Of a DNA stretch of 42,285 bases, positions 12,099 to 24,600 are shown one piece after another. A program made the translations under genes and the position numbers. Every line of letters begins with the position of its first letter. Within the stretch, counting starts at the first letter, position 1. A model generated the notes under the pieces. The model had not been told where the DNA came from and made no database searches. It saw only the letters and a program-made list of their open reading frames with translations. Origin of the DNA: Apostichopus parvimensis (Eukaryota > Echinodermata > Holothuroidea > Aspidochirotida > Stichopodidae); assembly GCA_000934455.1 (NCBI GenBank), contig KN883984.1, positions 11,166 to 53,450 of the forward strand, read 5' to 3'.

Positions 12099-12429
12099 AT
12101 AGCAACCTTCAGATTTGACAGAACCTTGGATGGTTTCTTCCACAGGCTAAGAAGTTCAGGATCATAGGGGAAGTTATACCAGACCTTTTGGGAAAATAAA
12201 ACAAGTCAGAATATGGACATACAAACCAAATGAACATCACCAAACTGATACACCCTCAGCCCTGGTTTCCATACATTGGGATTGTTAACCCATAAGGTTG
12301 CTTGACATAAGAAAGGAGAAGGCACTTGCTGTTCCAGAACGGAAGTTGCAAGCCACTCGAAAAATCCATATCCATATCAAACGTTTGGATAATCCATGAC
12401 ATTGTGTCTCATTAAGATTGTAAGGAAAG

Positions 12430-13800
12430 AATTATAACAAAGGCGGGGTCTTTTTCTTGACTTTTCAAGTGCGTTTAATACTGTCTTGCCAAATCAATTA
12501 ATGAAGGATCTTTTACGATTTATCAAAGTAACATGCCGTTTCATTGGCTGACACAATTTCTTCAAGGATGGTCCAGACAAGTAAGGTTGGATAAAGGGTT
12601 TTCGGAAATATCGGAAATAAAGATTGGTGTGTCTTGGGGGTGGGGGGTCCATTATATGCAATATTATTTACTATATATATATTGATAAAATTAGGTCAAA
12701 CTCACACATTTCTGTTACAAAATATGCCGATGATACTGCTGTATCATGCACAAGTCCTAAGAGCTCTGTTGAAACTGACCAATGAAATTTTCAGTGTTCT
12801 GTAAATGACATAGTTCCAACATGTGACCGCAAGACTTTATTGCGTAACCCCAAAAATAAAGAAAATTTGTTTTTGAAAATAAAACCTATAACATGAAGGT
12901 CTCATTCTATCAAGATCGCAACGTATTATTATTGAGGGAGCTGAGGGGGCTAGAACCTCCAAAACTGGGTACTGAGAGTATGCATCGACGACAGTTTGAC
13001 CTTTTCTTGCAAAGCATCAAGGTATTACAAAAAGTATATTACAAAGTATCTAGTGTGGCTTACGTTGTGTCTTTCTTTAACCAAAATGCTAAGGAAAATG
13101 TTTTCAATACTATTATTCAACCTGGCACATGTGATCTATACAGTGCCTGTCTGGTACCATTTTATATTGCAAAAAAGCAAAGAAAGAAGAATGAAGTTTC
13201 AAATACATATCAGCTATATATTTAATGTAGATTACAATATACTTTTAGAAAAAGTTAATGCTGCTGCAAGACCTGAGTTTACAAGAATGGCTGATAAGAT
13301 TTACAGTGATCAGAATCACCCTTTGTATACTGTACTAAAAAATCTCCTGCACAAATCGAGCATAAATCTAAGGAATCCCCACAAAATACCGAACGTAAGT
13401 TTACAGAAACTCATTTATTTACCGTGCTGCTTTATACATTCCATTTGAGCACTTAGAATGTTTGTTCTATAGTCTGTTTGTTCGTCGTTTTATGTATTAA
13501 CTCTTGTATGTGTAGATGTATTTTATATGATATGCTATCATCTTGACATTTTCTCCCCTTTTATAGTAGTTATTCTTGGACTGTTTGGTATCCTATCATC
13601 TTAAAAAAACAACTTTTATATGAGTTATTCTNNNNNNNNNNNNNNNNNNNNNNNNNNNNNNNNNNNNNNNNNNNNNNNNNNACTGTTTGGTATCCTATCA
13701 TCTTAAAAAAACAACTTTTATATGAGTTATTCTTATTGTTGAGGTATTATATGACTCCTCTCTATACATTTTATATGTATACTGGAAGGAAATAAAAAGA
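12430..13800 (+). mobile_element. Decayed non-LTR retrotransposon (LINE) reverse transcriptase and 3' end
   Basis: Reverse-transcriptase fragments appear in order across changing frames. FFLDFSSAFNTVLPNQLM (motif A) lies near 12450, a GPLYAILFTIYI-like stretch near 12645, and KYADDTAVSCT (the catalytic YADD box) near 12720. The C-terminal region follows to about 13390, with SDQNHPLY near 13310. Several stops and frameshifts interrupt it, so it is dead. An AT-rich tail with GGAAATAAA near 13790 may be the 3' UTR. The open frames at 12893-13225 and 12996-13448 are pieces of this element, not host genes. The LINE clade cannot be decided by eye. Confidence 0.75.
13580..13733. other. 50-N assembly gap with identical 52-bp flanks
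   Basis: Bases 13580-13631 and 13682-13733 are the same 52-base sequence on either side of N bases 13632-13681. This is most simply an unmerged contig overlap. A tandem repeat of unknown true length is the alternative. Confidence 0.9.
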
Positions 13801-16800
13801 AGGAACAACATACTACATTACAACTTGGAAACACTTGAACAATGGCACAGTTGTTTCCTTATTTAAATCTGAGGATTCACACGAGGTTGGGTTGGATATT
13901 ATGAATGTGCCTGTGAGCGTAACGAAAATTTCACATTCCGTCTAAGGGGATAGTATAGTGGAAAAGCTTCCCAAAGCGTTTGAAGGATACTTAGAAACTA
14001 TTGTCAGAGACATTTCACGTAATACACTAACTTGAAAATGAAGTATTGCACACAATTGTCCGTAGTCCTGTGTGCTTTATAGAGTTCCGACTTAACAGAT
14101 TACGCCACTGGAACTCTTATTTTGGCCACTGCATGTGTTCACATTTCATCATATTCCTTCCCCTTCCTCTCCCCGTGTGACAGTGAACATCACGGTGTAC
14201 CCTATGGCTACTACACACAAAAGTGACGAATACAAGTCTGTGACAGGACGAAACTTCAAAATTTAGTTCTATAGCATAGTGACGAATGTTTGACGAATGT
14301 CTAAAATTAACTGAAAATGACATGACATAACGACGAATATGTTTTCACTAAAATTACTACTTTGTAAGACATTTTTCGATCAGCAACAAATATGAGAACT
14401 CAAAGTTCTATTTGTTATATTTAAAATATTGACAACTTTCGGTACAAAAGATCCTTTTTTAATTACGCTATACTAAAGTCAAAATGTGAAAATCTTTAGA
14501 GCGCGTTTTCTCAAAACTCACATTTTGAACATTCGTCACTACGCCAGAACGGGGACGATATGTTTGGCACTAGAACATATGGGCGGGGGAGTATGCAAAT
14601 GTACCAAGCACGTATTGGCTGAAACAAGGTCGCTGCTTCCGGTACAGTAGTTAGAGAGTATTGACATAGCCAACTATGTATCAACTCTAGGACGGTGCAC
14701 GCCAACGTCTGGTCGGAAGTATCTGGAGCGGTTAGCAGAGCTATCCAGCATTGCTTTCCAATGTATACAGAGCGGCAGTTTCACTTCACATCATCGAACG
14801 ATCATAGAGTTCACATCCTTCGAGAGCGGCGGGTTAACGCTGCAATAGATTTTGTTAACGTTTCGCTGGATTTACTGTCTCAAGGCCTGACTTACATTCG
14901 ACAGATAGGCCTTCAGGTAGCTTAGCGGTAGATCGTGGTACTGATATAACTAGTAAGCCCAACTCACAATTAGGTGAATTAGGTGAACCTAACAAGTAAC
15001 TTTGGAGCACTTCTAAAGTTATTTTTGCCGTCAGGCTCAACTTTGAAACTAACTAACCTTTAAATGACAAAGAAACGTGCATTCCATTACCTGTTGACCT
15101 GTCTTTCCCCGACGACTTGCAAAACTTGTCTTGCGACGGGCTCTGCTAGCCTTTCAACGCGAGACGAAAAATCGGTTCCGCTTAGGTTCGACATGATGCT
15201 GATTTAATAGCGGCGCGCAGATTAATCAATATCATATGTATTTACTGCGTTACTATCAGGGCCCTATGTGATTTAATGTTTTTCCATGTGCTTGCTCGGG
15301 CGTGCACTGCTGACAGCCGCCCTGTGCGGGCTCCCGGTCCAGCATTTGCATAGTCCCGCCCACGAAAGCCAGTGTCTAATAACGATACTATTAGAATAGC
15401 AAGTTGACAATAGCCCAAATAAAAATGTGTATTTCTGGTATACAACAATGCCGGTTAAGATAGAGGATGAACATCCATATCGTAACCAATGCAAATGGTT
15501 TTTATGGGCTTGTCAAAACCAACTTCAAACTACGTTGAAGACTATTGAAGTCCATCTGATTCTACAGAGCAGATTTAGACATAGGTGGAAGATCTGCGTA
15601 AGACCATTGGCAATATATATATATATCGTGTAGTTGCATATTGCATCGGTAACTTCTGTTAAAAAAGCTTTACTCTTTATTAGATGGCAGTCGTGCATGA
15701 TACATTAAGTTTCAGAAACTTTATAGTATGTAGTATTTCACGTACAAGCAATATAACACTGTATGTAAATTATGTTGTGCATTTAATCTTGTTATAGCAA
15801 TACCACTCATGATAGGTTTTAAGTATGTTTTGAGATAATTATATACTTTGGATACCATATGTGTGCCTGTTGTAGACGACATCTATATGACAAGATCATT
15901 TTAGTCTTGAGTGTTAAGCTTAAAAATGTTTCCGTTTTTGTTCAAGTTTCAATTTTATTATTCACGATAAAGACCCTAACATACACTCGGATTTTAAATA
16001 GATAAGTCTTTCACTTGTCAGATGTGACTTGTGTTAAAAAATATGTATATGACTTACATATCAATTCAGGGACCAAACAGAAGCAAACTTGAAAATGTCT
16101 AGACGTGAGTCCGCCTACTGGACCACACCAGGGGCCCTATGGTGGGTCTCTGAGCCCTATCCGATACGGCTTTTCTACAAGGCGATAGCGATGTGCGCTA
16201 CGCGCATACTACATCAGTTTTATCCATGTTCAGTCATTTATCCCCACACCCAAAGAACTGACTACGAAGTCGGAAAAGAAGGTTCTCATTATAGACACTA
16301 CGGTTGCAATTGGGAGTAGGATGAACTGAAAAATAGTGTGAATATTCTAGTATAAGTTTGTATTGATGATAAAAAGGTCCATATGTTTTATAGTTGTCCA
16401 TCTTAGTGTTGATTATTCATTACAATTTTAAAAAATCAGGCGCTCAACTTTCAAACCGGGCTCGAAAGTTTCAAACCGGGCGCTGAGAAACAAAATCAAA
16501 TTCAAACCGATTAAAATAGGCTGGCGAGAACCCTGGTATATGCGGAATATTGTAAAGAAGGCAACTAGTGCTAGTTCTCTTACCATGACGTTAATATAAT
16601 GAAAAGAAAGACTGGTGCCAAAAAAGTATGACAATTGTCGTTCAATTTGTCATTGAAGCTGTGTAGAAAAAACATTCGTTCTAAAAAAGTGATTACAATT
16701 TGCCTTTCTAACACAGCAACTACAGTTTGTATATGTGAATGTGCATATATGTATAACATGCATGTGTTCAGCGTACATCGTTGTAGGGAACATGCGAAAG

Positions 16801-17072
16801 TCACCGTACACCACCATACTAGTAATACAGCAATTCTGTAAACATTACTGCAGTTAGAGTAACTCAGATAAAGCAGAGTTACATTGTGCACATCTGTGAA
16901 GTAACGTCACGGTAGTACAACTTAAGATTTAATACTTAGAATATGTGTTGCTGTCTGACAAACAAAGGGGTCTCAATTCCCAGCAACAGTCTTGTTTGGC
17001 AGTTTGGCACTATGAGTATATACTTCTATCATATGTGGTGGTATTTTTCTTGTTATTATTTCCTTGTTATAG
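13801..17072. other. Intergenic stretch without recognised genes
   Basis: No exon chain or known protein pattern is visible on either strand. The frames at 14695-14925 and 16089-16319 show no family signature and no convincing splice context. Short local repeats occur, such as GACGAATGT near 14280 and TTTCAAACCGGGC near 16450. Confidence 0.45.
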
Positions 17073-17621
17073 AGTAACATCTTCTTTGACAACCTGGACA
17101 TTGGAGTATATTTATGATTTTGAAATCATTTTATGTTAAAATATCATCTAAAAGCTGTTGCTATGTTTTCAAAAAGTGCCATGATGTTGGTATGGTAACA
17201 CTAATGCTTGTTAGATGAGCAGTTACATCAACAGTAATTTGAAAGGAATTAAATTAAAATATCATCTAAAAGATGTTGCTATGTTTTCAAAAAGTGCCAT
17301 GATGTTGGTATGGTAACACTAATGCTTGTTAGATGAGCAGTTACATCAACAGTAATTTGAAAGGAATTAAATTTATTCATACTTCACATAAATTATCATT
17401 TCTTTAGCTATTGAACTGATTTGTATATATTAATGAGATACAAAGCAATTTAATAATTAAATGGTATATAGGACAATAATGGTCTCAATTACACTTGTTC
17501 ATCCGTTATTTAATAATCAGTTTTATCAATTGATTTCTAGTGCTGAGTAGGACCCTTAACTATATTTATTCTTACTTTTATTAACATTTCAGCTGACGGC
17601 AGATTAATGGTCAAAGTATAG
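17073..17621 (+). pseudogene. Relic of a gene B-like locus (DED exon starts plus intron)
   Basis: At 17073, after TTGTTATAG, a sequence like the start of gene B's DED1 exon (29918) reads SNIFFDN and stops at TGA 17115-17117. Bases 17361-17592 match the end of gene B's intron at about 36643-36873, including TTATCAATTG, TGCTGAGT and the acceptor. The exon then starts as in gene B (GGCAGATTAATGGTCAA) but meets TAG at 17619-17621. The 118-bp unit in between matches gene B intron sequence near 34409. The coiled-coil exons are missing. This is a dead, internally deleted copy of the family in the same orientation. Confidence 0.8.
17137..17372 (+). repeat. Tandem duplication of a 118-bp unit
   Basis: Units 17137-17254 and 17255-17372 are almost identical; the one clear difference is AAAGCTG against AAAGATG. 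The duplication is recent, although the relic gene around it is old. A single diverged copy lies near 34409-34515 in gene B's intron. Confidence 0.85.
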
Positions 17622-17734
17622 ATTTCTTGTGATTTGTTACAGACGGCCTGCCATAAGTTGCCAATTATATTGTCTGACCGAGCTAAATATGTTTGACAAA
17701 TTGGTTGGCAATGACATCATAGGAAATAGTTTAG

Positions 17735-18350
17735 TTTAGTAGGAAGAAAGACCCCATCAAGGACCCTATACAGGAGAGAAAGAAAAACTGAAGACACAAA
17801 CACTCAGACCCGATTACAATGCTTATAGTGCTTGTCCAAAGCATCTTTAACCCATTCACACTACTTGCAAGTACAATGTTATCAGGCAAACCGTTCCACT
17901 CATTCACAACCCTATTAGAAAAAAGTTATGCCGAATATTAATCCTACTTTGCGACTTTTGGAGTTGAAGACAATGACCTCTGGTACAACTAATATTAGCA
18001 AACATGAAAGTCAGTAAAGGATAAATTGTCAAAACCATACACAATCTTGAAAACCTGAATCAAGTCACCACGTTACCTCCTAAGCTCCAGTGTGGTGAGA
18101 TTCAACAGTTGTAACCGCCTATAATAAGGAACACCCTTTAAGGAAATAATCATCCTAGTAGCCCTAGCTCCTCTGGACCTTTTCCAGTACTTCCTTATCC
18201 TTATAAAATTTGGGTTCCAAGCCTGCACAGCATACCTTAGATCAGGCCTAACCAACTGCTTATAAATCCTAACAACTATATCCTCTTTCAGAAACTGAAG
18301 TTCCTCTTGATCATACCTAAAACCCTATTACCTCTTTTAGCAGCTTCAAA
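17735..18350 (-). mobile_element. Decayed LINE, reverse-transcriptase C-terminus and 3' end
   Basis: On minus the order is KRGNRVLGMIKRNF, then YKQLVRPDLRYAVQAWNP (near 18210), the LNLTTLELRR and RGDLIQVFKIVYGF segments (near 18070-18010), and SNRVVNEWNGLPDNIVLAS (near 17900). This is the standard C-terminal end of a LINE ORF2. A stop follows LELRR and several frame changes occur, so it is not functional. It is a different LINE sequence from the one at 12.4 kb and lies on the opposite strand. Confidence 0.8.
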
Positions 18351-21300
18351 GTACACGATGGTCAGACTAACAATTTAGCAATGCTGTATGTGATAGGCTA
18401 CAGCGAGAAGGGTTAGATTTAGTCTCATTCCATTCTGAATTTTGAGGTTCTTTGTTAATTTTAACCTTCATTGGCGTAGATCCCGGGGATGGGGGATGTA
18501 TCCCCCAAACATTTGACTAGGGGGAAGGTCCATATAATCATCACCCCTTCCTCCAATGTTATGTACATGCGTGTGTCAGATTTGCTCCACATAAAAAATA
18601 ATGATTAATTAAATGAAAGAGTTCATTTAAAATGTGTTTTAATGTTGAAATAGGTTACAAGATCATGGAAATGGGGATATATCCCCCAACATTTGACTGG
18701 GGGATGACCCATGTAATCATCCCCCTTATGTTATAAATAGACCGTAACAAATTTTACATCGTTAGAAAGTTAAAACTAACGTAAATACTGTAATGTACGT
18801 GTCTATGTCGCTATGACTGTGCCTGTAGCTCGGTAGAGTTGGTACTATCGCGTCCTTGGGGAAATATTATTTGGTAGGCTATTAACGGAAGCCTAGCTCC
18901 ATTACTTAAGAAGCTCCACTCAAAGAAAAGATGAAAGAGTTCTGATGATTTCAAGATTATTTATTATCTCCGTCTCATAAGTAATGTTCAATCAAAACGC
19001 TGTAGAATTACTTCAAAATACCGATTGAAAACGAGAAATTATTGGGACATAACAGACACCTTTGGCTCTCATTGAAACATTGACTGAAAGGCTAAGTTTT
19101 GTGCTGAATTGTTTTCTTATTTCTTTAGATAGAAGTTGGATATTTTCATTTTCTCATCTCAAATATGAAAAGTTTGTGTGATATATTGTGACGAAAAAGT
19201 GCCAAAAAACCCATCTCCAAGTTGCACCATTTTGCACCATTCAATATCTCGATAGTCAAAGGTTTCTGAAGGGGAGGGGGACAACCCTCCCCTCATTCTC
19301 TTCCTCGGGGATCTCACTTGCACTTTGCTCTTGGGTTGCTACCCCTCATCTCGATCTGTGGATAACCTCATACCCCCCCCCCCCCCTCTCAACCAATGTT
19401 AGAAAGATATCTACGCCACTGTTCACCTTTATCCCGATGTTTTCATTTGTACACGCGAAGTGTGGGAAGGCCTCGCTATAGATACAGGATGAAGAAACTT
19501 CGTCGTGAACTTTCGAAAAATGGTGCCTAGGGTATTGTGTTTAACATGGTGATTGGAACAGCGGTGTGAATTCATTATCTAGTATAACCATATAAGCTAA
19601 CTATAATCAACATTGCCGAGTACTCCAATATGTACTTTCCATATTTAACTGAGCACAAATAACGACCTTTGAACACAGATACAGTTTTATTTGAATGCAA
19701 AATCATATCTGTAAGCTCTCCCGTACAGACTGCATGTTAGACTTAACGTGTTTGGTAAAGCAACCAGCTCGAGCTAAAACGAAACTACGTTAGTGCATGG
19801 CTAGTCCAAAGTGCTTTCTAACGTCAGTGTTGCCTAGGAACTCTTGATATTAGGTATTAAAGCAGTACAGTATATATTTAAGGTTTCTCTTAAACACCGC
19901 TATGCACTGAACAAGGCTTTCCATGTTAATTTTATTTGGAGGCCGAAATTGTGTTCCAATGGGAATGGAAGTTAATTAAGGCTGACTCATAGAAGAACGA
20001 AGCTCATGCAGGAAGCTCAGCAACTTTCGCCTGCATGCATGTGCACTGACACACACGATGAACCGATTTTGGAACATATTTTCATCCAACCTATTTACTA
20101 CCGTCTGAAACCCCAACTTCACTACCTCCCCCACTAATCTAAACTGCCCATTATACTCTGATGTGAAACAATTCATCTCCTTATTTTGTCAGGTTTCTAT
20201 TTTGAATAATAACGGAAACTAGTAGAGAATTTTCCAATATTCCGCTATTAGATACGACTATATAGGACCGTTGACCACACAAGTCGGCCGTAACTATATA
20301 TTTGAAAGACGCTATGACGCTATTCGCCTTTTACAGACTTACGTTGGAATGGTTAGTGAGACAAATATGGTGGCCACTTACTCAATAGAAGTTAGATTGA
20401 GGGATAGGGATATCTCAGGCTATGTGATTATCTCAATGATGATCTGTAGACTTTACAGGCAGACCACCTGTTTATGCCAGCCCCCCCACCCCTCTCCTCC
20501 GCCGGTCCCTCCCCTCCCCTCCCTCCCTTTTCGAGAATGAATTTGTATGTATTTAGTAAGGTACTACATAACATCCCAAGTAAGATTCAAATAGGTTCAA
20601 TTAAACAAGAAGGAAAACATCAACGAACTGCTTTTAGTTCAATATTGACTTAAAAATCACGCGATATGGTTTATATCAAAGAGGTCAAGGGTTAGTGGGC
20701 GTAATTTAGTCTTTTACTCATTTGCTAGATACCAGATCAGATCAAGCCTGTCCTCCTCTCTTACTATAGCAGTCAACCCTCCATTACCTCTTTCGTGCTC
20801 CACGCTTCAGTGTTTATTATCTAATATTCAGTGGAGAATTTCTTTCATCCTCTGATCAAAGCCATAGCAATTCGTTGTCTTTTCAATTATCTCAAAGGGC
20901 CATCTGTTTGAAATTTGTGTTATCACTTCACGCTTCGTTGACCTGCCAGAAACTCAGAATACAAAAAAAAACGTATCGAACTATATCAAGAACAAGTTTA
21001 TATTCAAGACCTATCGAAGAATACTAGCTGTACCTCACCTGCACCTATCTTAAAGAGACGTCTATCATTGTAAGTAAAAGAAAACATTCATGAATTTTTA
21101 TTACCAGCATTCCAGTATAGGGAGGTATAGATAAATTGTACAACATGCTTATACGGAACAGTTTGAATAAAAACATAAATTCCTTTAAATATTTCCTATT
21201 TTTTCACGATTTCGTCGTCTTTTTCGCAATCCAGCATGAACTAAATCGAGCTAAAACGTTAAATTCCTGATTGATCGTAGACAGTGTGTTTTTATATTCG

Positions 21301-21592
21301 GGGATAAATTAGAGAATAAGTCCAGGGACCTTTTCGCGATGACCAAAAACATCATTTCATACATATATTAAATTCAAGGTTGCTCGTTAAACATAAATAA
21401 GACCAGAGCATTCACCCAAAAGAAGTCTTCTTTCCGTTCCAATGATCTCTGTATTTATTGCGATATTGCTCGATAAGAATATATTTTAAAAAGTCGTATT
21501 TGTTTCTTAACGATTTTTCTAATTTTATCCGCAGATCAGGACTCCCGCTGCATTAATATAATTTTTTGAAAACTATTTAAAGACATTTCAAA
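18351..21592. other. Intergenic stretch with degenerate repeats
   Basis: Two related segments, 18484-18553 and 18665-18727, share GGGGAT(G/A)TATCCCCC, then CATTTGACT, G runs and TAATCATC. A second G/C-rich repeat, about 19255-19420, contains C runs and ends CTACGCCACTG. No gene pattern was recognised; the short frames at 19188, 19976 (minus) and 20271 show no family signature. Confidence 0.45.
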
Positions 21593-21612
21593 ATGGCCGC
21601 CACAAAAACCTC
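21593..21612 (+). CDS. Gene B candidate first coding exon
   Basis: AAAATGGCCGCC at 21590 gives a good start context and encodes MAATKT plus two bases (TC) before the donor GTAAGA. The exon ends in phase 2, which is the phase needed by the acceptor at 23756, where TC plus A makes serine and LYTTIPRF follows. Support is phase and context only. The motif also resembles a YY1-type ATGGCC element often found near transcription starts. A different upstream exon remains possible. Confidence 0.4.
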
Positions 21613-24600
21613 GTAAGATTTACCATTGTTTTTTTTTATAAAAGATTCAAATGTGTTTATACCAGGCGATTATACATGACAGTATAAGAAAAATATTGAT
21701 TATTTTTACATTCACCTATATACAAGCAATGTTGTATGCTGAAAATCTTTCATAAACCGGGCTGTTCGTTCCTCAGATAACTAATGAAATGGAGGAATGG
21801 TCTAGTGTCGAATGGGTGGGGGGGGGGTGGTACGAACCCCTAAGGGTGGTAGGACATCACGGTGTCGTTGAATTGAGAAAGTCATCTCAAATCGACAATA
21901 AAATGGATCCTCTCTGCATTCTATGCCAAAAATTCCATTATTTCTATTATTTTCAACGATATAGGACCCTTTGATTGATTAGTTTAATTTATCAGCAAAA
22001 ATGGTACTTCTTGATTACGTTTTTTCTAAATGTCTCAACAAAAGGACACTTTTAAAGAACAAAGAATGACAAAGAACGGTACTTGTCAAAAATGGGCACT
22101 TCTAATCTATGAAACAGGGCACTTCTTAACGTTTCTGTTACAAATCAGGAGGAACGTGTTCCCTTGGATTCCCCGCATGCATCGGGTCAATCGCCCATGG
22201 ATGTAACACAAATGGTTATGTCAAAGCTTAGCCTGGTAGACATGTGATAAAGGATAACTTTAAATACTAAATTAAACTTAATATTTTGTAGACCTTAAAA
22301 ACACTCTGCTATCAGCCCATGTTGGATGTCTATACCACTTTTTATTTGAAAGAAATGACCCTTTTTAAAAATGAGGTTCATCCCTTTGAAGTGACTAGAC
22401 CGTATTTAGTCTCATACAAATACCATTATGTCAGTTTCTCTGATACAACACAAAATTCACTGCGAAGACTTTTATGGCCTCAAATGCCATTTTAAGATGC
22501 ATTGCAAATTGTTCATGTACAAAATGTGTTAAACGTCATCCAAGGATGGTTTCTTTTGCTTTTATGGAGATAAAAGAATATGTTTTGGTGGAGTTATTAA
22601 AATTTTAAAAGCAACGGATTAACATTAAGACTTAGGATTGCACTGAGGCGCCGACGTTATCGATCTCTGGACCCTTAAGTGAGCATTCCATAGTTTAAGC
22701 ATATTTTGAAGGTAAGTATAAGGTAAGAAGGTAAATATAGGTGTAAAGCTGTGAAGCTATAAAAAACATTATTACTAGCAGTCAAATTTGTCCTTTTTAT
22801 TCATGGACTTAATATGTCAAAGAACTCAAGACTAAATTTCTGTCTGAAGTCACCCCGTGAAAACTTTAGACCAAAGTTGGCTTTCTTGAATAGCGCCATC
22901 ATTTGGATCACCGGAGCCTTTCACAAAGTTAGCTTTCTTGAATGGCTCCACCACTTTTACACAACTTGTGGGCATCTCTCTCTCCATTTTTGGCGCTGAA
23001 TGCAAATGTATTATAATGCACTGCATGCGTGTTGTCGACAAATACAAGTTGACTCAGAGAGTTACATCTGTACATACATATGATAACGACGAATATTGAA
23101 GATAAATAAATGTGTTCAAGCAAACTAAATATAGCCTATGCAATTTCATCAATTTGACTGAAACTGCTTATTAACATATAGTCGGTGTTAATTGTAATAC
23201 GTGAGAGAAATTTTGTGAAAGGAATATTTTCATATCCGTACAACACACAGTAATTAATTGGAAATGTTTTTCTACATTCTGACCTTTATTTAGAGTTTTA
23301 ATAGGATACTTTAATAGTAACAAATTTTATTCGGTCGATTTTCCAGTTTCTAGCACTTTTTACCCCGTTTGCTATATAAAAATTCACGAAGCCATGTATT
23401 TTCTTCACGTTAATGCGCGAGAAAGTTCTTCTTAATGGGAAACCATTGTAAGTCGTGGGTCTATAGGCCAGTATCCCGATAATTCCTAATTATTAGACCT
23501 TCAACGTCTCGTCGTTTCTTATATCTTCGAGATTACTTTGTCGATTAATTTGCTCTGGACATCTGCCAATGTGGTCACGACTTTGTAATTCCATGTATAG
23601 ATCAATAGCTACCGTTTGCAAGACCTAGGCTACTACGCAGTCTGGGGGTTGTTCATCATTCCTTCGACCAAAAATCACTCTAAATTCTTCGTTACCATGG
23701 ATACAACCTTCCGACCCTGACCTAACTTTTCACTTTTTGCCTTCCACACACACAGACTGTACACAACGATACCACGATTCACTGTACAAGATGATTACGA
23801 GGTGTCGGTGATTGACCTGCTAGATACAGGCCGTTTGGCTGTCGCTGGATATAATGACAAGACAAAGTGCAGCTTTATCGATCTGTTTATGTTAAAATTT
23901 GATCCTGATTCTCAAGAAAAACCGTTATTATTGACGTCAGAACCTTATTATTCTGAGGAATTTACCGAGTTTGGTTCATCATGGCGGACAGTTTGTTTAC
24001 TGGATGATCGTCTGTTTTTAACGTGTTGTAAGGATACGATAGCATTGTACGATAGTAGTAATGGCGGTCTGGTCAATCAAGGGAAGTTTAACGGTGTAGC
24101 CTCGTGTATGACAACCAGAGATGGTTTAGTTTATGTCGGTTTTAGATCCAAAGAGGTGATTGTCTTAGATTCGAGAGAATTGAGAAAAAAGAAGACAATC
24201 ACCTTAACAGGATTAGGATTAGTAGACTGGCCCTATGATATAACAGTTAGTAATAATAAACTGTTCATCTGTACACTTAATGGGAGAGCTTCAATGTATA
24301 ATAGTGACGGAGAAATAGAACAGGAATATACAAACACACAGTACAGACGTGCACTGAGTATAACAGTCAGTGAAGAGAAAGGATTAATATTTATACTATG
24401 GGCTGGTGGTAGGAGTAGTCAAGTTGTTGTTTACTCTCTATCTGGGGATCATTCTTCCATCTCTGGGGGTCATTCTTCCATCTCTGGGGGTCATATCTTG
24501 GCTTCTTTTAAAGTTCCTGATTATTCCAAGAGAATCAGGATCAATAATAACATAAACAGATTGATTTTGGTGACCTGGAAAACTGGAGAAGTATATGAAT

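Noticed and set aside
12893..13448. Open frames of 110 and 150 residues considered as a host gene
   Set aside because: Two overlapping frames continue one broken reverse-transcriptase C-terminus, so they belong to the decayed LINE.
16089..16319. 76-residue plus-strand frame considered as a small gene
   Set aside because: No family pattern, weak codon structure and no splice or poly(A) context were found.
23435..23447. ATGGGAAACCATT followed by GTAAGT as gene B's first exon
   Set aside because: The phase is 1 and would shift the propeller out of frame.
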